From: an uncultured Pelagibacteraceae bacterium
GTDB taxonomy: Bacteria > Pseudomonadota > Alphaproteobacteria > Pelagibacterales > Pelagibacteraceae
NCBI GenBank assembly: GCA_902541285.1
Contig: CACBQD010000002.1
Coordinates: 1 to 64,000 of the forward strand
Length of the DNA stretch: 64,000 nt
Direction of reading: 5' to 3'
Part shown: piece after piece, positions 16,198-23,990 of the stretch
How positions within the stretch are numbered: position 1 is the first letter of the stretch
How the letters are laid out: every line of letters begins with the position of its first letter
The notes under the pieces: model-generated
Seen by the model: the letters and a program-made list of their open reading frames with translations, nothing else
Databases searched by the model: none
Told to the model about the DNA's origin: nothing
Program-made: the position numbers and the translations under genes

Positions 16198-16232
16198 ATT
16201 ACTAATGATAATTAATTGTTATCAATAGTAAT
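16198..16232. promoter_or_regulatory. Imperfect dyad (14-nt arms, 7-nt spacer) before the recombinase gene
   Basis: Left arm ATTACTAATGATAA (16198-16211), spacer TTAATTG (16212-16218), right arm TTATCAATAGTAAT (16219-16232). The arms are inverted repeats matching at 13 of 14 positions. It ends 3 bp before the recombinase ATG. The layout resembles a tyrosine-recombinase core site (two binding arms around a 6-8 bp crossover region) or an operator controlling the divergent genes. Confidence 0.6.
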
Positions 16233-16235
16233 TAT

Positions 16236-17189
16236 ATGAATGAACTGACAACAGACCTAAAATCGCTTCATCAGGCAACTTTAAATAACCTTAAAAGCTC
16301 AAAGGCAAATAATACAATAAGAGCTTACAAATCTGACTTTAAAGATTTTGGAGCTTTTTGCGCTAAGCATGGATTAGATTCATTACCAACAGAGCCAAAA
16401 ATAGTTTCCTTGTATCTTACCTATCTCTCTAAAAACTCAAAAATAAGCACTTTAAGACGAAGATTAGTATCAATAAGCATGGTTCATAAGCTTAGAGGGC
16501 ATTATCTAGACACAAAACATCCAATCATCGTTGAAAATTTAATGGGAATAAGAAGGGTCAAAGGAAGTATTCAGATAGGAAAAAAACCTTTATTAATCAA
16601 TCATTTAAAATCAATTATTAATGTAATAAATGAACAAAAAAATGAGGAAATAAAAAAACTTAGAGATAAATCAATAATATTAATTGGATTTGGAGGAGGC
16701 TTTAGAAGAACCGAGCTCATTTCAATTGATCATGAGGATTTAGAATTTGTTCCTGAAGGCCTAAAAATCAATATTAAAAGATCAAAAACTGATCAATTCG
16801 GAGAAGGAATGACTAAAGGACTACCCTACTTTGATAATGAAATTTATTGCCCTGTTACAAATCTAAAAAAATGGTTAGAAATTTCTAAAATTAATTCTGG
16901 ACCTATTTTTAGAAGATTTTCTAAAGGTTTATCATTAACAGATAAAAGATTAACTGACCAATCTGTAGTTTTGTTAATGAAAGAGTATTTAAAGTTAGCA
17001 GGTATCGAAAATAAAAATTTTGCAGGTCATAGTTTAAGGTCAGGTTTTGCAACAGTAGCTGCTGACTCAGGCGCTGATGAGCGAAGCATAATGGCTATGA
17101 CAGGTCATAAAACAACTCAAATGGTTAGAAGATATATTAGAGAGGCAAATATATTTAAAAATAATGCACTAAATAAAATTAAAATATAA
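16236..17189 (+). CDS. Tyrosine recombinase / phage-type integrase
   Basis: A 317-aa site-specific recombinase. The N-terminal core-binding domain includes NTIRAYKSDFKDFGAFCAKHG and a helical region to about residue 105. The catalytic domain has all signature residues: Arg in GFGGGFRRTELISI, Lys in IKRSKTDQFGEG, HxxR in GHSLRSGFATVAADSG, His in MTGHKTT and the nucleophile Tyr in MVRRYIREA. It therefore looks active. No other phage or transposition gene is next to it. XerC/D are longer-conserved housekeeping relatives, but the RSGFATVAADSGADE signature and variable surroundings favour an element-borne integrase. Confidence 0.88.
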   Translation: MNELTTDLKSLHQATLNNLKSSKANNTIRAYKSDFKDFGAFCAKHGLDSLPTEPKIVSLYLTYLSKNSKISTLRRRLVSISMVHKLRGHYLDTKHPIIVENLMGIRRVKGSIQIGKKPLLINHLKSIINVINEQKNEEIKKLRDKSIILIGFGGGFRRTELISIDHEDLEFVPEGLKINIKRSKTDQFGEGMTKGLPYFDNEIYCPVTNLKKWLEISKINSGPIFRRFSKGLSLTDKRLTDQSVVLLMKEYLKLAGIENKNFAGHSLRSGFATVAADSGADERSIMAMTGHKTTQMVRRYIREANIFKNNALNKIKI

Positions 17190-17194
17190 TAAAC

Positions 17195-18232
17195 TTAAAT
17201 TAGCTTATCTCTGTATCTATCAATTTTTTTTGAAATATAATCATTCGTTAAGTAAAAATGTTTATAAATCGTTTTTTGTAATGATTTCTTTAAAGATTCA
17301 TTTTTAATAAGTTTTTCTATTGAATTTTCAATATTTTTAACTGTTAAAGACTTTATTTTCATAGCTTTCGGAGATGCCTCGCTTAACCCACCTTTATCTG
17401 TAATAATTACAGCACATCCTGCACTTGAAGCTTCTAAAGCAGTTCTACCGAAGGGTTCGTCCCACCGAGAACAAATAACTGAAATATCGGACTTTACAAA
17501 CCATTTAGTAACAACATTATATTTTTGAAAACCCAAAATTTTTAAATTTTTGTGTTCAAAAATATGATTTTCTCTAGGTTCATCACCAATAACTATAGCT
17601 TTCCAATAAGGATTATTATTTAATACACCTATAATAGCCTTTCCAAATAAATCATAACCTTTAGAGGCATTTAATCTACCAACAAATAAAATTATTTTTT
17701 TTTTATTTTTAAAATTAATTATTTTTTTACTGGTAGATTGATTAATAATTTCAAGTTTATCTGTATTGTATTTTTTATTTAAACCTTTCATAAATTGATT
17801 TAAAGTCCAATTACTATTAAATATAATTTTTTTTGTTTTGTTAAATATATCAATTCTTTCCTTCACCGTTTTCGATGATTTCATTTCTAATGGATTATTA
17901 TGAAAATATAGAACAATATTATTATTTGTCTTATAAATAGAACTTATATAATCAGGTCTATTATGTATTTCTATTAAATTTGATTTTTTTATTTTTTCAA
18001 TATCCAGAAATTTTTTTACATATACTTTACTACTGCTTCTGAAGAATATTTTCGAAAAATTTAAATTAGTATAATTAGGTAATAATTTTTTTTTAAAAGA
18101 AGTATTTCCATACACTTGAATATTTTTTTTGTATTTACTTAGTTTGATTGTATCATTTAAAAAAAGGGATACTGCACCTGCATAATTTGGGGTAAAATTT
18201 TCTTTGTAAGGAAGTAGAATTGAGATTTTCAT
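17195..18232 (-). CDS. Glycosyltransferase family 4-like protein
   Basis: A 345-aa GT-B type glycosyltransferase. The N-terminal half has ISILLPYKENFTPNYAGAVS and VLYFHNNPLEMKSSKTVKER. The C-terminal GT1/GT4 domain has KIILFVGRLNASKGYDLF near residue 187 and the nucleotide-sugar motif WDEPFGRTALEASSAGCAVIITDKGGLSE (E-x7-E pattern) near residues 260-288. Likely transfers a sugar to surface polysaccharide or lipid; donor and acceptor unknown. It follows the GIY-YIG gene with no gap and converges with the recombinase gene. Lys/Asn-rich composition suits the variable pocket. Confidence 0.85.
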   Translation of the reverse strand: MKISILLPYKENFTPNYAGAVSLFLNDTIKLSKYKKNIQVYGNTSFKKKLLPNYTNLNFSKIFFRSSSKVYVKKFLDIEKIKKSNLIEIHNRPDYISSIYKTNNNIVLYFHNNPLEMKSSKTVKERIDIFNKTKKIIFNSNWTLNQFMKGLNKKYNTDKLEIINQSTSKKIINFKNKKKIILFVGRLNASKGYDLFGKAIIGVLNNNPYWKAIVIGDEPRENHIFEHKNLKILGFQKYNVVTKWFVKSDISVICSRWDEPFGRTALEASSAGCAVIITDKGGLSEASPKAMKIKSLTVKNIENSIEKLIKNESLKKSLQKTIYKHFYLTNDYISKKIDRYRDKLI

Positions 18233-18484
18233 TTATAAGTAATTAGATTTTATTTTATTTCTAAGTTTATAGTTTTTTTTAAGTTTGTATTCCTCACTCA
18301 TGGCCTTAGATTTTGAATCATAACTCATACTATAGGCTAATATCCATTTTCTACCTCTAGTAAATTTTGCTCCTTTCGAACTATTATGTTTAGTCAATCT
18401 CTTCTTCAAATTATTAGTATAACCAACGTAGCTAAGGTGTTTTTGCTTATTTTTAGATATGATTAAATAAACAAAATATTTCAT
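18233..18484 (-). CDS. GIY-YIG domain protein (UvrC-type/URI family)
   Basis: An 83-aa stand-alone GIY-YIG nuclease-like domain. It starts MKYFVYLIISKNKQKHLSYVGYTNNLKKRLTKHN: the first tyrosine is in VYLI, and YVGYT replaces YIG. RGRKWILAYSMSYDSKSKAMSEEYKLKK carries the conserved Glu. Such small proteins are common in bacteria and their role in DNA processing is unproven. The gene starts 2 bp from the 3' end of tRNA-Glu and runs straight into the glycosyltransferase gene. Confidence 0.85.
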   Translation of the reverse strand: MKYFVYLIISKNKQKHLSYVGYTNNLKKRLTKHNSSKGAKFTRGRKWILAYSMSYDSKSKAMSEEYKLKKNYKLRNKIKSNYL

Positions 18485-18486
18485 TA

Positions 18487-18561
18487 TGGCGGTCCCTAGG
18501 GGAATCGAACCCCTCTTTCATGGATGAAAACCATGTGTCCTAACCGATAGACGAAGGGACC
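18487..18561 (-). tRNA. tRNA-Glu (anticodon TTC)
   Basis: Cloverleaf on the minus strand: acceptor GGTCCCT pairs with AGGGACC, anticodon stem CATGG/CCATG with loop TTTTCAT (anticodon TTC), T-arm GGGG-TTCGATT-CCCC. CCA is encoded at 18489-18487. It borders the variable pocket, a common position for island insertion. Confidence 0.97.
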
Positions 18562-18571
18562 AGAGATGGAG

Positions 18572-18600
18572 TTTCTATTGCAATTATTAAAAATAATCAA
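18572..18600 (-). promoter_or_regulatory. Candidate tRNA-Glu promoter
   Basis: On the minus strand TTGATT (18600-18595), 17-bp spacer, TAGAAA (18577-18572). The start point would fall about 4-5 bases before the mature tRNA 5' end at 18561. The -35 box overlaps the glpX stop codon. Confidence 0.45.
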
Positions 18601-19541
18601 GCTATAGGTTCCTCACTTTTTATAATTTCTATTGTAGATTCTTTGTGTGTGACAAGAGTTTCTGTAATAAATTTTTTATTTTCTTTTTTTACAGCTCCAA
18701 CCATTTCAGTGCTGGTAATTCCTGTCGCACAAAAAATACTATCCCCTTTAACTATTTCATTTAATTCATATTTCTTATTTAGATCAGATATTCCCATTTT
18801 TTTAGCCCTAGCTTTGTCTTGATCGGTTGCAAATATAAATCTACCCTGAAATTTACATCCATAAGCATCCAAAGCTGCTGCAGAAATAACTCCCTCAGGA
18901 CCTCCTCCAATACCTAAAAATAGGTCAATATTATACTTGTTATCGGTAACTAAGAGAGCCCCGCAAATATCACCATCTGAAATTAATTTTAAATTTACTT
19001 TTAACGATTTTAATTCCTCAATAATCTCTTTATGTCTTGGCCTATCAAGAATGCATACTGTTAGTTCTTTGATATTCTTATTTTTGGCTTCTGCTATATT
19101 AGAAATATTTTTTTTTAGAGGATAATCTAAATCAGTAGCATCAAATGGAACATCTTTACCAACAGCAATTTTATTCATATACGTTTCTGGAGCATTAAAT
19201 AAATTTCCTTTTTCTGAAATTGCTAAAACCGATATGGCTCCTGGAATATTTTTCGCAGCAAAATTTGTTCCTTCAAGAGGATCAACAGCTATATCAATAC
19301 TTGGTCCATTACCGTTTCCTAGTCTTTCTCCTATATATAACATTGGTGCTTCATCAAGTTCACCCTCACCTATCACTACTTTTCCGTTTATTTCTAGATT
19401 ATTTAAATCATTTCTCATTGAGTCTGTTGCTGCCTTATCAGCTATTTTTTTATTTCCTTTGCCTAGAAATTGATAACAATTAATTGCAGCTCTGGAGGTA
19501 ACTTTTACAAGTTTATAAATCAGATCTTTATCTAAAGACAT
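18597..19541 (-). CDS. glpX: Fructose-1,6-bisphosphatase class II
   Basis: Dephosphorylates fructose 1,6-bisphosphate in gluconeogenesis. The 314-aa protein has the class II signatures: VTSRAAINCYQFLGKGNKKIADKAATDSMR, VVIGEGELDEAPMLYIGE (metal site), IAVDPLEGTNFAAKNIPGAISVLA, LDRPRHKEII, and GIGGGPEGVISAAALDAYGCKFQGR. Class II identity is secure. Its stop overlaps the tRNA-Glu promoter; its start overlaps the sbmA-like stop by 1 bp. Confidence 0.96.
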   Translation of the reverse strand: MSLDKDLIYKLVKVTSRAAINCYQFLGKGNKKIADKAATDSMRNDLNNLEINGKVVIGEGELDEAPMLYIGERLGNGNGPSIDIAVDPLEGTNFAAKNIPGAISVLAISEKGNLFNAPETYMNKIAVGKDVPFDATDLDYPLKKNISNIAEAKNKNIKELTVCILDRPRHKEIIEELKSLKVNLKLISDGDICGALLVTDNKYNIDLFLGIGGGPEGVISAAALDAYGCKFQGRFIFATDQDKARAKKMGISDLNKKYELNEIVKGDSIFCATGITSTEMVGAVKKENKKFITETLVTHKESTIEIIKSEEPIA

Positions 19542-20539
19542 TAAATATTTTCAACAGTAGATTCTTCTGAATTATATTTCAATCTTGCTTCAAATTCACT
19601 TAATCTTTTCCAAACTGAAATCAATTCTACTATTGTAGACCAGCTTCTAACTAAGTACTGTAATGAATTTTCAACTCTTCCAAATGCTCTAGTTATTTGT
19701 TGAACGAAACCTAATGTGATTGCACCTGATACTATAGTTGGTGCAAGTGCTAAATATGGAACTATAACCATACCTTGGAAATAACTCCATTTTACAGCAT
19801 TAAAATATAAATAGTGAAAATATGATTTATAGTGAATGCCTCTTACTCTATCATATAATTGACCTATAGTTGGTGGAGCTGCCCTTATAGGATCATCTTC
19901 TCCATGAACTAATTCCTTTCTATAACCAGCTTCTTCTTTTTGAATATCATATTCAATACCAGGCAATTTTATACCTACAGCTGCTAATAAAACTGTTCCA
20001 CCAAGCGCAGATATTATTGCAACCCAAACTAAAGCATGATCAACCTCACCAATCCATGGAAGTACATCGACTTGTTTAGATAGTCCCCATAAAATTGGCA
20101 GGAAGGCTACTAGAGTCATTATGCTATCTAAAAGCCCAACACCGAGTCCTTCCATTATTCTTGCAAATTTTAAAGTGTCTTCTTGAACTCTCTGCGAAGC
20201 TCCTTCTGTTAAACGAGCTTTTAGCCATTGAGAGTGATAATATTCAGCCATTGAAGTTCTCCACCTAAAAACCCAATGAGATACAAAAAATCCTGTTATA
20301 ATTGCAATTATAATCCAAAGACCTGCAACTTTTGCAAATGTAAACAAATATCCAATAAATTCAGTTTCTGTGACTGAACCAGGTTCTGTTAAAGCTTTTT
20401 GAAGAGTATCGTAAAATTCACCAAACCATTCGTTAATTTTTACATCTAATTGAACTTGATACCAAGTTGAAACTAAAATGAAGATTGATCCAAATATACT
20501 CCAACCGTACCATCTTCTTTCTGTAAAAAATTTAAACAT
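19541..20539 (-). CDS. SbmA/BacA-family transporter
   Basis: A 332-aa inner membrane protein of the SbmA/BacA peptide-uptake family, ABC-like membrane domain without an ATPase. It starts FFTERRWYGWSIFGSIFILVSTWYQVQLDVKINEWFGEFYDTLQKAL, typical of SbmA, then WRTSMAEYYHSQWL, EGASQRVQEDTLKFA, and EVDHALVWVAIISALGGTVLL, with FGRVENSLQYLVRSWSTIVELISVWKRL near the end. Known relatives import peptides, bleomycin-like compounds or B12-like molecules by the proton gradient. Ends on the glpX ATG and begins on the NDUFS4-like stop, so the three genes are probably cotranscribed. Confidence 0.88.
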   Translation of the reverse strand: MFKFFTERRWYGWSIFGSIFILVSTWYQVQLDVKINEWFGEFYDTLQKALTEPGSVTETEFIGYLFTFAKVAGLWIIIAIITGFFVSHWVFRWRTSMAEYYHSQWLKARLTEGASQRVQEDTLKFARIMEGLGVGLLDSIMTLVAFLPILWGLSKQVDVLPWIGEVDHALVWVAIISALGGTVLLAAVGIKLPGIEYDIQKEEAGYRKELVHGEDDPIRAAPPTIGQLYDRVRGIHYKSYFHYLYFNAVKWSYFQGMVIVPYLALAPTIVSGAITLGFVQQITRAFGRVENSLQYLVRSWSTIVELISVWKRLSEFEARLKYNSEESTVENI

Positions 20540-20820
20540 TATTTTGTAAAATTATCAGCGTAAGACTTTAAAGTAATTTTTCTTTTGTTAGGTTCAATTA
20601 TTTCAAAATCAATATTATTTTTTTTTGCGTACTCAATTGCTAATTCTTTTGTGGAAAATTCTAATTTTAATTCACCATAAGTATCTGTGGAACTCTCCCA
20701 CCCCATCAAAGGATTGGTGCCAGGATCATCAGTAATATATTCAATAATCCATTTATCGAATTTCTTTAATCCTGACTGCATAGCAGTTTTTGAGGGCTTA
20801 TAAATTTTTGCTTTTTTCAT
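20539..20820 (-). CDS. NDUFS4-like complex I accessory subunit
   Basis: A 93-aa protein of the alphaproteobacterial/mitochondrial complex I accessory family (ETC_C1_NDUFA4 domain; human NDUFS4). It starts KKAKIYKPSKTAMQSGLKKFDKWIIEY and has the diagnostic DPLMGW-like NPLMGWESSTDTYGELKLEFSTKELAIEYAKKNNIDFEI. An upstream extension to 20868 is open but would run through tRNA-Pro, so the ATG at 20820 is chosen, 4 bp from the tRNA 3' end. Presence fits an alphaproteobacterial NADH dehydrogenase. Confidence 0.88.
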   Translation of the reverse strand: MKKAKIYKPSKTAMQSGLKKFDKWIIEYITDDPGTNPLMGWESSTDTYGELKLEFSTKELAIEYAKKNNIDFEIIEPNKRKITLKSYADNFTK

Positions 20821-20824
20821 AAAA

Positions 20825-20901
20825 TGGTCGGGGTGGTAGGATTCGAACCTACGGCCCCTTGGTCCCAAACCAAGTGCGCTACCAGGCTGCGCTACACCCC
20901 G
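20825..20901 (-). tRNA. tRNA-Pro (anticodon TGG)
   Basis: Minus-strand cloverleaf: acceptor CGGGGTG pairs with CACCCCG, anticodon stem CTTGG/CCAAG with loop TTTGGGA (anticodon TGG), T-arm GTAGG-TTCGAAT-CCTAC. CCA is encoded at 20827-20825. The NDUFS4-like gene starts 4 bp beyond its 3' end. Confidence 0.97.
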
Positions 20902-20910
20902 AATGCAGTA

Positions 20911-20938
20911 CTAATACAGTAGATAAAAAAAATTTCAA
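20911..20938 (-). promoter_or_regulatory. Candidate tRNA-Pro promoter
   Basis: On the minus strand TTGAAA (20938-20933), 16-bp spacer, TATTAG (20916-20911), placing the start a few bases before the mature 5' end at 20901. Confidence 0.4.
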
Positions 20939-20996
20939 AGTATATTAATCACTATTTAAAAGGAAATTTTACAAAATTTGCTATATATAAGTATCT

Positions 20997-21491
20997 ATGA
21001 TCATTGAATGTCCAGCTTGTTCTAAGAAGTTCAATATTGATGAAAAATTAATTCCAGATGAAGGCAGGCTTTTAAAGTGCGGCAATTGCGATCATACATG
21101 GTTTTATAAAAAGAAAGAAAATTTAAAATTAGAAACTGAATCTATAAAAATAAATAAAATTGAAGAAAATAAATCAGAGATCAATATAGAACCAGTTGAT
21201 GTACCTATAAAAGAAACAAAAAAAATAAGAAAAAAAATATCGAAAAAATCTTCAACAAAAGAGAGTACATCAAAAGAATTAGTGTCCATTGATAAAAGTT
21301 CAATTTCAAGAGAAAACAATATTATTAAAAAAATATTTTTAATAATTATTTCAATAATTGCTTTTATTTTACTCATAGACACATTTAAAAATCAAATATC
21401 CGTTATATTTCCTGGCATAGTGCAAATGTCAGATAGTTTGTTTCAAGTAATAAATGACTTGAAATTATTTATTAAAGATTTAGTCAGGTAA
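20997..21491 (+). CDS. Zinc-ribbon (MJ0042-type) single-pass membrane protein
   Basis: A 164-aa protein with an N-terminal zinc ribbon MIIECPACSKKFNIDEKLIPDEGRLLKCGNCDHTWFYK (two CxxC pairs, residues 5-8 and 29-32), a charged Lys/Glu/Ser linker, and one membrane helix IFLIIISIIAFILLIDTF near residues 107-126. This is the usual layout of the alphaproteobacterial MJ0042/zinc-ribbon family of unknown function, often found near ftsEX. nhaA follows after 2 bp. Confidence 0.8.
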   Translation: MIIECPACSKKFNIDEKLIPDEGRLLKCGNCDHTWFYKKKENLKLETESIKINKIEENKSEINIEPVDVPIKETKKIRKKISKKSSTKESTSKELVSIDKSSISRENNIIKKIFLIIISIIAFILLIDTFKNQISVIFPGIVQMSDSLFQVINDLKLFIKDLVR

Positions 21492-21493
21492 AA

Positions 21494-22666
21494 ATGATTC
21501 AGATAATTACAAAACCATTTAGATGGTTTTTCAAATTAGAAGCTGCTAGTGGTCTCGTTTTACTTTTTGCAGCCGTAATAGCTTTGATTGTAAGTAATTC
21601 TAATTTATCAGAATTATATTTTTCTACATTGAATAAATATTTATTTTTAGGCATAAATAATTTTGGTTTAAAATTATCCGTATTACATTGGATAAATGAT
21701 GCTTTAATGGCAATATTTTTCTTCTTTGTAACATTGGAAATTAAAAGAGAATTTTTACAAGGTGAACTTTCAAATATAAAACAAGCGCTCCTTCCAATTA
21801 TAGCTGCAGTAGGAGGCATGTTAGTTCCTGCATTATTTTATGTTTTTATAAATTTTGGGGACAGTGAAACAATGAATGGTTGGGCTATTCCATCTGCAAC
21901 TGATATTGCATTTTCTTTAGGAGTACTCTCATTATTAGGTAAAAGAGTTCCATTATCTTTAAAAGTTTTTCTAACTGCTTTAGCTATTATAGATGATCTA
22001 GGAGCCATAGTTATTATTGCATTATTCTATTCAGGTGATTTGAGTATTAAATATTTAAGCTTAATGCTATTAGCTTTTATTGTTCTTCTAGTAATAAATA
22101 AATTTAATATAAAGAAATTTTTACCTTATTTAATTGTTGGAATATTTCTATGGGACTTCACTCACAATTCTGGCATTCATGCAACAATTGCTGGTGTTTT
22201 GCTAGCAATGACTATACCTCATAGGAAAAAAGATAAAGACTTTTCACTACTAATAAAAATTGAACATGCGATTAGTCCATATGTTGCATTTGGTATTATG
22301 CCATTATTTGCTTTTGCAAATGCAGGTGTTTCATTAGAAGGTTTATCTTTTGCATCTTTACTTGATAAAGTTCCATTGGGAATTTTATTAGGATTGTTTG
22401 TTGGAAAACAATTAGGTGTATTTGTGTTTTCTTACATTTCAATAAAAATGAAAATAGCCCAGATGCCCAATAACTCTAACTGGTTTAATTTTTACGGCGT
22501 TGGGGTTTTAACAGGTATTGGATTTACAATGAGCTTATTTGTTGGAAATTTGGCATTTGTAGAAAATATGCAATACATGGATGGAGTTAAAATTGGAGTT
22601 TTAACTGGGTCATTATTATCCACTTTATTTGGGTACTTCTTAATACTACTTACACCAAATAAATAA
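21494..22666 (+). CDS. nhaA: Na+/H+ antiporter NhaA
   Basis: Exchanges Na+ for H+ across the inner membrane, fitting a marine cell. The 390-aa protein has about 12 membrane helices, the NDALMAIFFFFVTLEIKREFLQGEL block near residue 56, SATDIAFSLGVLSLLGKRVP, the ion-binding Asp pair in ALAIIDDLGAIVIIALFY near residues 165-170, HNSGIHATIAGVLLAM and GIGFTMSLFVGNLAF. All NhaA hallmarks are present and length is normal. Confidence 0.96.
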   Translation: MIQIITKPFRWFFKLEAASGLVLLFAAVIALIVSNSNLSELYFSTLNKYLFLGINNFGLKLSVLHWINDALMAIFFFFVTLEIKREFLQGELSNIKQALLPIIAAVGGMLVPALFYVFINFGDSETMNGWAIPSATDIAFSLGVLSLLGKRVPLSLKVFLTALAIIDDLGAIVIIALFYSGDLSIKYLSLMLLAFIVLLVINKFNIKKFLPYLIVGIFLWDFTHNSGIHATIAGVLLAMTIPHRKKDKDFSLLIKIEHAISPYVAFGIMPLFAFANAGVSLEGLSFASLLDKVPLGILLGLFVGKQLGVFVFSYISIKMKIAQMPNNSNWFNFYGVGVLTGIGFTMSLFVGNLAFVENMQYMDGVKIGVLTGSLLSTLFGYFLILLTPNK

Positions 22667-22673
22667 GTAGTTT

Positions 22674-23219
22674 ATGAAAAGATTAATAATAATAAGTATT
22701 ACTATAATTATGTTTTTTTTTAAAAGTTCGGCAACGACAAATAATCAGAAAGGTTTTTATGATCTTGAAATTGAGAGTATTAATGGAGAAATCATTAAAT
22801 TAAAAGATTATCGAGATAAAGTTATACTTATAGTAAACACTGCCAGTTATTGCGGTTTTACTAAACAATACGAAGATCTGCAAGAGTTATGGGATAAATA
22901 CAAATCCAAGGGTCTAATTGTTCTTGGAATTCCCTCAGACTCTTTTAATCAAGAAAAAAAAACCAATAGTGAAGTAAAAGAATTTTGTGAAGTTAATTTT
23001 GAAATAAATTTTCCATTAACAACAATTACAGAGGTAAAAGGTAGGGATGCTCATGAGATTTTTAAGTGGGCAGAAAATAATTTTGGCAAATCTGCAATTC
23101 CAAAGTGGAATTTTCATAAAATATTAATCAATAAAAAAGGAAATGTAGTAGGAACATATGCTTCTTTTACAAAACCTACATCAAATAAAATTATAAATAA
23201 AATTGAAGAAATATTATAA
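22674..23219 (+). CDS. Glutathione peroxidase family protein, exported
   Basis: A 181-aa thiol peroxidase with an N-terminal hydrophobic signal (IIISITIIMFFFKSSATT), so probably periplasmic. The fold signatures are NTASYCGFTKQYEDLQELW (peroxidatic Cys near residue 60) and KWNFHKILI (Trp and Asn of the tetrad). The usual FPCNQF is GIPSDSF, so the conserved Gln and the Cys there are missing; this matches a PSxDF-type subfamily rather than damage. It reduces lipid or organic peroxides with an unknown donor. Its 3' end overlaps the convergent MBL gene by 6 bp. Confidence 0.85.
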   Translation: MKRLIIISITIIMFFFKSSATTNNQKGFYDLEIESINGEIIKLKDYRDKVILIVNTASYCGFTKQYEDLQELWDKYKSKGLIVLGIPSDSFNQEKKTNSEVKEFCEVNFEINFPLTTITEVKGRDAHEIFKWAENNFGKSAIPKWNFHKILINKKGNVVGTYASFTKPTSNKIINKIEEIL

Positions 23220-23990
23220 TTCTATCGTTAAACCATCATGTGCTGGTATAACATTTTTAGGTATAACTCTTTTTAACTTATTATAATCTAGTACTGGAGA
23301 TAAATTTGAAAGTATAGCTTTTTTTGGTTTAAATTTTTTAATAAATGATAAAGATTTTTCCAAATTAAAGTGTGATGGATGAAAATTGTACCACAGACAA
23401 TCAATTATTAAATACTTTAGATTTTTGAAATAAGAATAATCTTTTTTGTAAATTTCACTTACATCTGTAATGTATGCAATTTTTTTATCAATTACAAAAC
23501 AATTGGAATTGACCGAACCATGCTTAACAACAATTGACTTAAATCTTACATTTTTATTCTTATGTTTAATAAATGAATTTTTTTTTAGTTTATTTAATTT
23601 TAAAGTAGCTGGATATTCTTTTGAGAAACTTTCAAAACAATATGAAAAACTTTGTTTTAAATATTTGGATGTTTCATTATCGGCATAAACATTAACTTGT
23701 TTTCTACTATTAATAAAAAAAGATCTCAAATCATTTATTCCGTGGGTTTGATCAGCATGCATATGTGAGTAAAATACTTTATCAATTTTTTTAATTTTAT
23801 GGCGTAATAATTGTTGTCTTAAGTCAGGAGATGTATCAATTAAAATATTTTCATCAGTTGTTTTAATAAGTGCAGAACATCTTGTTCTATAGTTTTTCTT
23901 ATTTTTTGGATCACAATTTCCAAAAAAACCATCAGGTCTTGGCACACCCATGGAGCTTCCACAACCTAATATTATAAATTTTATACTCAT
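23214..23990 (-). CDS. MBL-fold metallohydrolase, PhnP-like
   Basis: A 258-aa metallo-beta-lactamase fold phosphodiesterase-type protein. N-terminal FIILGCGSSMGVPRPDG and RTRCSALI are typical of the PhnP/RNase Z-like group. The metal motif is FYSHMHADQTHGINDLR: the final His of HxHxDH is replaced by Gln, as in many of the TatD-linked members. Also HGSVNSNCFVI, IDCLWYNFHPSHFNLEKS and the last His in IPAHDGLTIEL. Substrate unknown. It lies directly after tatD (1-bp overlap), its usual alphaproteobacterial place. Confidence 0.85.
   Translation of the reverse strand: MSIKFIILGCGSSMGVPRPDGFFGNCDPKNKKNYRTRCSALIKTTDENILIDTSPDLRQQLLRHKIKKIDKVFYSHMHADQTHGINDLRSFFINSRKQVNVYADNETSKYLKQSFSYCFESFSKEYPATLKLNKLKKNSFIKHKNKNVRFKSIVVKHGSVNSNCFVIDKKIAYITDVSEIYKKDYSYFKNLKYLIIDCLWYNFHPSHFNLEKSLSFIKKFKPKKAILSNLSPVLDYNKLKRVIPKNVIPAHDGLTIEL

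Noticed and set aside
20821-20868. NDUFS4-like protein extended to 20868
   Set aside because: The extension would be translated from tRNA-Pro.
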